This document shows positions 1 through 5,428 of a stretch of DNA of 5,428 bases, piece after piece. The position numbers were made by a program, and so were the translations under genes. Position 1 is the first letter of the stretch; every line of letters starts with the position of its first letter. The notes under the pieces were generated by a model. The model saw only the letters and a list, made by a program, of their open reading frames with translations, was not told where the DNA came from and ran no database searches. This DNA comes from CAZJBP01 sp964544115 (lineage in GTDB: Bacteria > Verrucomicrobiota > Kiritimatiellia > UBA8416 > JADHWI01), in contig CAZJBP010000216.1 of the NCBI GenBank assembly GCA_964544115.1, positions 1 through 5,428 of the forward strand, given 5' to 3'.

Positions 1-1738
1 GCAACACCTTGTAGCGCGTCGCCTCGATCAGCCACAGCCGCTGCAGCTCGTGCAGCTTCTGAGGATTTTCCTTCGAGAGGTCCTTTGCCTGGCTCCAGTC
101 CTTGGTGGTGTCGTAGAGCTCCCACACATCGTCGTCGAGGGGCACAACCTTCCGACCCACAAGGATCCAGGGCGTCCCGTGCTTGGTCACCGCCGTCCAG
201 CCCTTGTGGTAGATGCCGCGGTTGCCGAACATCTCGAAGTACTGGGTCTCGTGCTGGTCCGCCGCTTTCGCGTCGTTGAAAGCGTAGAGCATGCTCGTTC
301 CCTCGATCGGATCCTGCTGGATGCCGTCCACCGACACCGGCTGGGGAATTCCCGCCGCCTCGAGGACCGTCGGCGCCACGTCGATCACGTGACTGAACTG
401 GGAACGGAGCTCGCCTTTGCCCTTGATGCCCTTTGGCCAGTGGACGATGGTGCCGTTCCGAGTCCCACCCCAGTGTGAGGCAACCTGTTTCGTCCACTGG
501 TACGGCGTGTTCATCGCGTGAGCCCAGCCCACGGCATAGTGGTTGTACGACTCGGGCCCGCCAAGTTTATCGAGCCGCTCCATCAGGAATTTCGGCGTCT
601 CGAGGGCAGCCAGACCGTTGAAGTTGGCCATCTCGTTGTACGCGCCGTTAAGCGTCCCTTCCGCGGAGGCACCATTGTCGCCAATGATGTAGTAGACGAG
701 CGTGTCGTCGAGAATGCCCAGCTTCTTCAGGCCGTCGAGCATGCGGCCGACGTGGTGATCGGTGAACTCCATGAAGCCGGCGTAGACCTCCATCTGGCGG
801 CGCAGCACGGGCTTCATATCCTCCGGCATCGCGTCCCACGCCGGGATCTCCTGGTGGCGCGGGGTGAGCTGGCAGTCCGCCGGGATCACACCCAGTTTCT
901 TCTGCCGGGCAAAGGTTTCTTCGCGCAGCTTGTCCCAGCCGGCATCGAACTTGCCCTTATACTTGTCGGCCCACACCTTCGGCACATGGTGCGGGGCGTG
1001 GGTCGCGCCGGGCGCGAAGTAGACGAAGAAGGGCTTGTCGGCCGCAAGCGCCTTCTGCTGGCTGATCCAGTTCATGGCCTTGTCGGTCATGTCCTCGACG
1101 AGGTGATAGCCTTCCTCGGGCGTCTTTTTCGGCTCTACCTTGCTGGTGCCCTCATACAGCGTTGGATACCACTGGTTGGCCTCGCCGCCAATGAAGCCGT
1201 AGAAGTACTCGAACCCGCCGCCGCCCGTGGGCCAGGCGTCGAACGGTCCAACCGGGCTCGTCTGCCACACCGGCACTTCGTGGCACTTGCCGAATTGGGC
1301 CGTGTTGTAGCCGTTCAGTTTGAGCGTCTTGGCCAGCGGCGCCATTGTGTTGGGCAGCACCGAGCTGTAGCCCGGGGCACCGGTCGCGACCTCGGTGATT
1401 GCACCCATGCCTGCGGAGTGGTGGTTGCGCCCGGTCAGCAGCGCCTGACGCGTCGGCGAGCAGAGCGCCGTGGTGTGGAAGCGGTTGAACTTCAGTCCGT
1501 TCGCCGCCAGCTTCTCCGCCGTCGGCGTCTGGCAGGGACCGCCGAAGGCGCTGGACGAGCCAAATCCGGCGTCGTCGATCAGGATAACCAGCACATTGGG
1601 CGCGCCTTGGGGCGGACGAAGCTGCGGAATGGGCGGAAACTTGCTGTCCGGGTCCTTCGCGTCATACGCGATGAACTTGGGCTTCTCGGTGTTCGGCATC
1701 GGCAGATGCGAACGGTGTTTGGAGTCTTGTGTGCTCAT
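1..1738 (-). CDS. Arylsulfatase (sulfatase B), Cys-type, 3' end cut by window edge
   Basis: Hydrolyses sulfate esters, substrate unknown. The frame is open from the ATG at 1738-1736 to the window edge, giving 579 residues without a stop. The sulfatase fold starts near residue 47 (GAPNVLVILIDDAGFG). Visible active-site residues, assigned by analogy with Pseudomonas aeruginosa arylsulfatase, are D55/D56 (metal), C93 in CSPTR (the formylglycine precursor), R97, the LTGR extension at 101-104, K151 and H153, H247 in THAPHH, D354/N355 in GDNGAS, and probably K417. No signal peptide is visible, so it is probably cytoplasmic. The start is preceded by a weak GGAT (1748-1745) 6 nt upstream; M14 is an alternative with no better site. 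It is a divergent paralog of the next gene upstream (1828-4182) and, by alignment, breaks off just where that protein's C-terminal beta-rich region begins, so about 200 residues are probably missing. Family call is sure; exact substrate is not. Confidence 0.93.
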   Translation of the reverse strand, partial: MSTQDSKHRSHLPMPNTEKPKFIAYDAKDPDSKFPPIPQLRPPQGAPNVLVILIDDAGFGSSSAFGGPCQTPTAEKLAANGLKFNRFHTTALCSPTRQALLTGRNHHSAGMGAITEVATGAPGYSSVLPNTMAPLAKTLKLNGYNTAQFGKCHEVPVWQTSPVGPFDAWPTGGGGFEYFYGFIGGEANQWYPTLYEGTSKVEPKKTPEEGYHLVEDMTDKAMNWISQQKALAADKPFFVYFAPGATHAPHHVPKVWADKYKGKFDAGWDKLREETFARQKKLGVIPADCQLTPRHQEIPAWDAMPEDMKPVLRRQMEVYAGFMEFTDHHVGRMLDGLKKLGILDDTLVYYIIGDNGASAEGTLNGAYNEMANFNGLAALETPKFLMERLDKLGGPESYNHYAVGWAHAMNTPYQWTKQVASHWGGTRNGTIVHWPKGIKGKGELRSQFSHVIDVAPTVLEAAGIPQPVSVDGIQQDPIEGTSMLYAFNDAKAADQHETQYFEMFGNRGIYHKGWTAVTKHGTPWILVGRKVVPLDDDVWELYDTTKDWSQAKDLSKENPQKLHELQRLWLIEATRYKVL

Positions 1739-1783
1739 GTCTCTATCCAATGCTTTGTTGTTGCCCGTCGATCTATCTGCAGA

Positions 1784-1813
1784 TGGCCGGCAGCCCGTGC
1801 GGGCTGCCGGCCA
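1784..1813 (-). repeat. Perfect 14-bp inverted repeat between the two sulfatase genes
   Basis: Arms TGGCCGGCAGCCCG (1784-1797) and CGGGCTGCCGGCCA (1800-1813) are exact reverse complements around a 2-nt centre, so the RNA would form a very stable GC-rich stem whose innermost pairs probably open into a small loop. It lies 14 nt past the TAA of the upstream sulfatase and 45 nt before the next start. On the transcript the stem is followed by TCTGCAGATAGATC, with no U-run, so a classic intrinsic terminator is not supported. It could be a leaky terminator, an mRNA-stabilising stem that sets different levels of the two sulfatases, or a member of a dispersed palindromic repeat family. Confidence 0.8.
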
Positions 1814-1827
1814 CGGCTCTGCTTAGC

Positions 1828-4182
1828 TTACTGCCGCATCATGATGGTCTTCATCGCCATCTCGTCGTCCTTGATGAGATCGCCACTCACGTCCACGGTG
1901 ACACTGTAGAGCTTGCCGGTGAACTTGAACGGGGACTTGTACTTGTCGCACACGGGCGATCCTGAGTCAGCGCCGCACACAAATCCGCCGCCCAATCCAA
2001 GTGACAGCGCCATCGTGAGCGGGACATCGACCTGCCCGACCAGTTTGTCGTCGATGTAGAGCTGGCCGCGGCCCGGTGCGCCCTTGCCGTTCTTGACGTC
2101 GGGATTGCCGGTCACCTCGAACTCAAGGCGCAGCTGGTGGCGCCCCTCGGGAACCTGAACGTTCGATTCCGCGTGATAGAACTCGCTGCCCACGTAGTTG
2201 TAGACATAGTGGAGCTTGCCGTTCTGCACGTAGAACGCAAAACCGCCCTGGACGTCGCCCGCGGAGAACAGCGCGCCTTCTGCACCGCCCTTCGGGATTT
2301 CCGCATCAGCGGTGATGCTGAAAGGCCGGTTCAATACCTGAGGACACGCGTTGATCGGGACCGCCTGGGTGTCCGGATACAGCTTCATGATGTCCCGGGC
2401 CTGCGCGATCTGCGGACGCGGATCGGCAAAGCGCAGCGTGCCGCGCGAGTCGACGGGCAGCACCTTGTACTTGCCGGCCTCCACGTACCACGTGGCGATC
2501 ATCTCGATCAGCTTCGCCTTGTTCTCAGAGGCGAGGTTGTGGTTCTCGGCGAAGTCCTCTTCGATGTGGTAGAGCTCCCAGCCCTTGGCATCCAGTTCCG
2601 TGAGCTTATCCTTATCGATCGGGGCGCCGAAGAACGCTCCAGCCTCCGTGAAAGACGTCCCGGGCCACGGGCACACCGCGCGCCAGCCGTTGTGATAGAT
2701 GGACCGGTGCCCCATCATCTCGAAGTACTGGGTGATGTGCTTGCTGGGCAGTTTCGCATCATTGAGGGCCTCGGCAAAGCTGAGGCCCTCAATCGGCGAC
2801 TGCGTCACGCCCTTGATGCTCGTCGGCGCCTCGAGCCCGAGCAGGTCGAGCACGGTCGGGACCATGTCGATCGCGTGGGCATACTGGGCGCGCACCTGGC
2901 CCTTCGCCTTGATGCCCTTCGGCCAGTGGACGATGAACGGGTCGCTGATGCCGCCGCGATAGGTCTCGCGCTTCCAGCGGCGGAACGGCGTGTTGCCCGC
3001 AAAGGTCCAGCCCCAGGCATAGTGGTTGAAGGTGTTCGGCCCGCCCAGCTGGTCGATCATCGACAGGTTCTGCTTCAGGTCATCCTTCACGTTATTGAAG
3101 AACTTGTTCTCGTTCACCGATCCGGTCGGCCCGCCTTCCGAGCTGGCGCCGTTGTCGGAGATGAACATGATGATGGTGTTCTCCCACTCGCCGATCGACT
3201 TCAGGAACTCGAAGAGGCGTCCGTAGTGGTAATCCGTGTGGCTCAGGAACCCGGCAAAGACCTCCATCATGCGGGCGTAGAGCTTCTTCTCGTCGGCGGA
3301 GAGCTTCCCCCAGTCCTGCACATCGGGATCATGGCGCGAGAGCTCTGCGTCCTGCGGAACGATGCCCAGCTCCTTCTGGCGCTTGAACGTCTTCTCGCGA
3401 TAGGCGTCCCAGCCGTCGTCGAACTGGCCCTTGTACTTATCCGCCCACTCTTTCGGCACGTGGTGCGGCGCGTGGCCCGCGCCGGGGCAGAAGTACATGA
3501 AGAACGGCTTGTTCGGCGCGACCTGCTTGGAGTCGGCAATGAAGCTGATCGCCTTGTCGGTCAGGTCCTCGGTCAGGTGGTAGCCCTCTGCCGGCGTCTT
3601 CTCGGGCTCGACACCGTGGTTGTCATAGCACAGCTCGGGGTAGTACTGGTGCGTGTCACCGCCGAGGAACCCGAAGTAGCGCTCGAAGCCGCGGCCGAGG
3701 GGCCAGCGCTCATACGGCCCGGCCGCCGAGATCTGATCCGCCGGCGTCAGGTGCCACTTGCCGATGGCATACGTGTTGTAGCCGTGCTGCAGCAGCATCT
3801 CGGAGAGGAATCCGTTCTCGAACGGGATGTTACCGTTGCCGCCAGGATAACCGGTGGACCCTTCGGTGATGCAGGACATCGCGTTGGAGTGATGGTTGCG
3901 CCCCGTCAGAATGCACGAGCGCGTCGGCGAACACAGCGCCGTGGTGTGCATGTTGTTGAACAACAGGCCGTTCTTGGCCAGCGAGTCAATGTTCGGCGTC
4001 TTGATCGGGCTGCCGTAGCACCCCATCTGACCGAAGCCCGTGTCGTCCTGCACGATGAACAGAACGTTGGGCGCGCCTTCCTTGGCCCGCAGCGGCTGGG
4101 GCCACGCGGGGCTGGAGACATCGAATGTCCGTCCGATGACGCCATTGAACGCTGTTCCGGGTTTGTACTCTTTCAGTGTCAT
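1828..4182 (-). CDS. Arylsulfatase (sulfatase A), Cys-type, large cytoplasmic form
   Basis: Complete gene of 784 residues, TAA stop. It is predicted to cleave sulfate esters to alcohol plus sulfate; substrate unknown. The sulfatase domain runs from about residue 37 to 450, with a C-terminal extension of beta-rich, lectin-like appearance at about 580-765 (GGFAFYVQNGKLHYVYNY, GQLYIDDKLVGQVDV). Active-site residues, by analogy with P. aeruginosa arylsulfatase, are D46/D47 (metal), C84 in CSPTR (oxidised to formylglycine), R88, LTGR at 92-95, K142/H144 in GKWH, H237 in GHAPHH, D343/N344 in SDNGAS and K404 in RWKRET. Length and layout resemble the roughly 780-residue AtsA-type enzymes known from mycobacteria, longer than the roughly 535-residue Pseudomonas enzyme. 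No signal peptide is seen. I chose the ATG at 4182 over an in-frame GTG at 4227 because GAGGAGG sits 8 nt upstream of it. It lies 62 nt after its probable maturase. Confidence 0.95.
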   Translation of the reverse strand: MTLKEYKPGTAFNGVIGRTFDVSSPAWPQPLRAKEGAPNVLFIVQDDTGFGQMGCYGSPIKTPNIDSLAKNGLLFNNMHTTALCSPTRSCILTGRNHHSNAMSCITEGSTGYPGGNGNIPFENGFLSEMLLQHGYNTYAIGKWHLTPADQISAAGPYERWPLGRGFERYFGFLGGDTHQYYPELCYDNHGVEPEKTPAEGYHLTEDLTDKAISFIADSKQVAPNKPFFMYFCPGAGHAPHHVPKEWADKYKGQFDDGWDAYREKTFKRQKELGIVPQDAELSRHDPDVQDWGKLSADEKKLYARMMEVFAGFLSHTDYHYGRLFEFLKSIGEWENTIIMFISDNGASSEGGPTGSVNENKFFNNVKDDLKQNLSMIDQLGGPNTFNHYAWGWTFAGNTPFRRWKRETYRGGISDPFIVHWPKGIKAKGQVRAQYAHAIDMVPTVLDLLGLEAPTSIKGVTQSPIEGLSFAEALNDAKLPSKHITQYFEMMGHRSIYHNGWRAVCPWPGTSFTEAGAFFGAPIDKDKLTELDAKGWELYHIEEDFAENHNLASENKAKLIEMIATWYVEAGKYKVLPVDSRGTLRFADPRPQIAQARDIMKLYPDTQAVPINACPQVLNRPFSITADAEIPKGGAEGALFSAGDVQGGFAFYVQNGKLHYVYNYVGSEFYHAESNVQVPEGRHQLRLEFEVTGNPDVKNGKGAPGRGQLYIDDKLVGQVDVPLTMALSLGLGGGFVCGADSGSPVCDKYKSPFKFTGKLYSVTVDVSGDLIKDDEMAMKTIMMRQ
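2761..2793. repeat. Strong intragenic hairpin in sulfatase A
   Basis: ATTGAGGGCCTC (2761-2772) and GAGGCCCTCAAT (2782-2793) are perfect reverse complements. The inner bases GGC/GCT extend the stem to 15 pairs with one mismatch or G-U pair, closing on a 3-nt loop (2776-2778). It falls in the codons for the PIEGLSFAEALND stretch (residues about 464-475), near the end of the catalytic domain. The paralog has PIEGTSMLYAFND at the matching place and no such symmetry in its DNA. It may be chance from codon choice or a translation-pausing structure. Confidence 0.6.
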
Positions 4183-4214
4183 GGTCCTGCCCTCCTCGTT
4201 GATCGCCTCCGCAT
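4179..4214 (-). CDS. Possible 11-codon Arg-rich leader ORF overlapping the sulfatase A start
   Basis: An ATG at 4214-4212 opens a short frame reading MRRRSTRRAGP, whose TGA overlaps the sulfatase A start as ATGA. A GGAG lies 7 nt before this ATG. Five of its eleven codons are Arg (CGG, AGG, CGA, AGG, AGG), but the AGG AGG pair is simply the Shine-Dalgarno of the sulfatase read as codons. If translated, it would couple or tune sulfatase A translation. It may equally be coincidence in a purine-rich leader, so confidence is low. Confidence 0.15.
   Translation of the reverse strand: MRRRSTRRAGP
4191..4197 (-). promoter_or_regulatory. Ribosome binding site of sulfatase A
   Basis: The transcript reads GAGGAGG here, 8 nt before the ATG at 4182-4180. 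This is a near-ideal Shine-Dalgarno sequence. It decides the start: the longer GTG-initiated frame from 4227 would translate through this site and has only a weaker GGAG upstream. Confidence 0.85.
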
Positions 4215-4244
4215 TCCTCCACTCCACGCTCCGGATTCCCGCAC

Positions 4245-5428
4245 CTACGGGTTTTGCGCCCCCCGCGCCGCCGGCATGATCTCATCGGCATACCGCCCTC
4301 TCTTCAGAAGCCTCGCCATCTCCTTCATCGGCTGTTCGGTATGCGCGTAGAACGCCTTCAATCCTTCGCAGAGCCAGTTCAGGTTCGGCTCGCCGTCCGC
4401 CGTCCTCAGCACCCGGTTCTTCGGGCACTCGCCGTGGCAGGTGAAGAGAAACCGGCACTCCCGGCAGTCTCTGGGCAGGCTGGTGGATTTGGCCTGGCCG
4501 AACGCGCGCTGCTTTTCGGATGAGACCAGCGCCGCCAGCGGCGACTGGCGGATATTCCCCAGCAGGTGCGCGGGCTCGACAAAGTGGTCGCAGGAGTAGA
4601 TGTCGCCGTTGTGCTCAAGCGCCAGGGCGTCCCCGCACGTGGGACGCAACACGCACACGGAAGACTGGCCATACACGTACGAGGCCAGCACCGCATCGAA
4701 GAACGGCACGAAGACGGTCCCGACATCGCGCTTCACCCACTCGTCGAAGATGTCGATCAGGAACCGGCCGTAGGCTTCGGCCGGCACCGAGCGGTCGGTG
4801 ATCTTCACACCCTCGCCCCTCGCCTCTCGCCCCTCTTCTCTTTCGACAATGGGAATGAACTGGATATAGCGTGCGCCCAACTCGTCGCGGAAGCACCGGT
4901 AGACGTCAAGCGGGTGCAGGCAGTTGACGGCGTTGACCGTGCAGAGGATGTTGAACTCGACCTTGTGCTCCTGCATCCGGCGCACGGCCTGTACCACTTT
5001 GTCGAACGTCGGATTCCCGCCCTTGTCCTTGCGATACACGTCGTGCAGCCGGCGCGGGCCATCGAGGCTGATGCCGACAAGGAACCGGTGTTCGTGCAGG
5101 AACTTACACCACTCGTCGTCGATCAGGATGCCGTTCGTCTGGAGCGTGTTCTCGATCGCCTGACCGGGTTTCAGGCATGCCTTCTCCATCGCCATGGCGC
5201 GTCGGTAGAAGTCGAGCCCCATCAACGTCGGCTCCCCGCCCTGCCAGGCGATGGTCGCCTGACCCGCCTCGATGGTTTGACGGATGTAGCTTTCCATCAC
5301 CTCGTCGCTCATGCGGAATGTGCTGCCCGGATAGAGCTGGTCTTTCTTGAGGAAGAAGCAGTAGGCACAGTCCAGATTGCAGCGCGCGCCCGTGGGCTTC
5401 GCCATGACGTGGAAGGCCTGAGGCTGTG
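4245..5428 (-). CDS. Anaerobic sulfatase-maturating enzyme (radical SAM, SPASM), 5' end cut by window edge
   Basis: Oxidises the active-site Cys (or Ser) of sulfatases to C-alpha-formylglycine, using S-adenosylmethionine and without oxygen, in the cytoplasm. Residues are numbered from the ATG at 5405. The radical-SAM cluster motif is C9-x3-C13-x2-C16, with GGEP at 56-59. The C-terminal SPASM region has C251, C257, C272 and C327, plus C314, C317, C323 and C346. The spacing matches the ligands of the two auxiliary clusters of the Clostridium perfringens enzyme. D273, directly after C272, matches its proposed catalytic Asp. The ATG at 5405 is probably not the real start: the frame stays open to 5428, the added residues read QPQAFHV so that FHVMAKP forms a family-like N-terminus, and no Shine-Dalgarno precedes the ATG. 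TAG stop at 4247-4245. An acidic/Arg-rich loop at 187-199 comes from a tandem repeat. The downstream sulfatases are its likely clients. Confidence 0.95.
   Translation of the reverse strand, partial: QPQAFHVMAKPTGARCNLDCAYCFFLKKDQLYPGSTFRMSDEVMESYIRQTIEAGQATIAWQGGEPTLMGLDFYRRAMAMEKACLKPGQAIENTLQTNGILIDDEWCKFLHEHRFLVGISLDGPRRLHDVYRKDKGGNPTFDKVVQAVRRMQEHKVEFNILCTVNAVNCLHPLDVYRCFRDELGARYIQFIPIVEREEGREARGEGVKITDRSVPAEAYGRFLIDIFDEWVKRDVGTVFVPFFDAVLASYVYGQSSVCVLRPTCGDALALEHNGDIYSCDHFVEPAHLLGNIRQSPLAALVSSEKQRAFGQAKSTSLPRDCRECRFLFTCHGECPKNRVLRTADGEPNLNWLCEGLKAFYAHTEQPMKEMARLLKRGRYADEIMPAARGAQNP
4811..4845 (-). repeat. Degenerate 7-nt tandem repeat inside the maturase gene
   Basis: On the + strand the tract reads as five successive heptamers: CCTCGCC, CCTCGCC, TCTCGCC, CCTCTTC, TCTTTCG. 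The first two are identical, the third differs by one base, and the last two are decayed. The coding strand is almost all purine. It encodes residues 187-199 (VEREEGREARGEG), a charged low-complexity loop between the radical-SAM core and the SPASM part. Seven is not a multiple of three, so gain or loss of one unit would shift the frame. Confidence 0.6.

Noticed and set aside
1775..1784. Palindrome ATCTGCAGAT next to the large inverted repeat
   Set aside because: Ten bases of symmetry alone is common by chance and no second half-site or promoter is visible.
1784..1813. Inverted repeat as a rho-independent terminator
   Set aside because: No T-run follows the stem on the minus strand, nor an A-run or T-run on the + strand, so it is listed as a repeat.
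518..1909. Open frame of 463 codons on the + strand
   Set aside because: It is antisense to sulfatase B and crosses its start, the spacer and the end of sulfatase A. Composition is Arg/Val/Leu-rich with no motifs, so it is a shadow frame.
4183..4227. Upstream GTG start for sulfatase A adding 15 residues
   Set aside because: The added residues include the translated Shine-Dalgarno and do not look like protein of the family. The ATG at 4182 has GAGGAGG at 8 nt.
2137..4350. Open frame of 737 codons on the + strand, antisense to sulfatase A
   Set aside because: Opposite-strand frames stay open in GC-rich genes. The translation is a Val/Arg/Leu/Ala-rich mix with no recognisable motif, it ignores gene boundaries by running over the 62-nt spacer, and the minus-strand gene has full catalytic motifs.
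1..5428. A novel defence, mobile or RNA-based system
   Set aside because: The sequence is filled by three recognisable metabolic genes. I saw no transposase, integrase, terminal repeats, CRISPR repeats, tRNA or structured RNA large enough to support such a claim.

Overview
The window is a GC-rich bacterial segment in which all convincing genes lie on the minus strand, transcribed from high to low coordinates. The gene order is a radical-SAM sulfatase maturase (anSME type, cut at its 5' end by the window edge), then a complete arylsulfatase of about 784 residues, then a second, divergent arylsulfatase cut at its 3' end by position 1. Gaps are short (62 and 89 nt) and I see no convincing terminator with a U-tract, so the set is probably one operon that starts upstream of position 5428.

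The genes form a functional unit. Both sulfatases carry the signature C-S-P-T-R followed by L-T-G-R, in which the Cys must be converted to C-alpha-formylglycine before the enzyme can hydrolyse sulfate esters. The maturase next door performs that conversion. It keeps the radical-SAM CxxxCxxC motif and all eight cysteines expected for two auxiliary [4Fe-4S] clusters. Neither sulfatase start shows a signal peptide, so both are likely cytoplasmic, where the maturase also works. The natural sulfate ester cannot be read from the sequence. Sulfur scavenging or sulfated glycan/aryl sulfate breakdown are both possible.

The organism is not identifiable. High GC, Shine-Dalgarno use and an oxygen-independent maturase paired with multiple sulfatases fit sulfatase-rich groups such as Planctomycetota, Verrucomicrobiota/Lentisphaerota or various Proteobacteria, but this is inference only.

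Layout (+ coordinates): 1-1738 sulfatase B (partial); 1739-1827 spacer with a perfect 14-bp GC-rich inverted repeat; 1828-4182 sulfatase A; 4183-4244 spacer with a strong ribosome binding site and a possible 11-codon leader ORF; 4245-5428 maturase (partial). There is no gene-free stretch over 300 bases. Smaller oddities are a strong hairpin inside sulfatase A and a degenerate 7-nt tandem repeat inside the maturase. I found no mobile elements, CRISPR arrays or RNA genes. The system looks like a known one (maturase plus client sulfatases) and not a new one.
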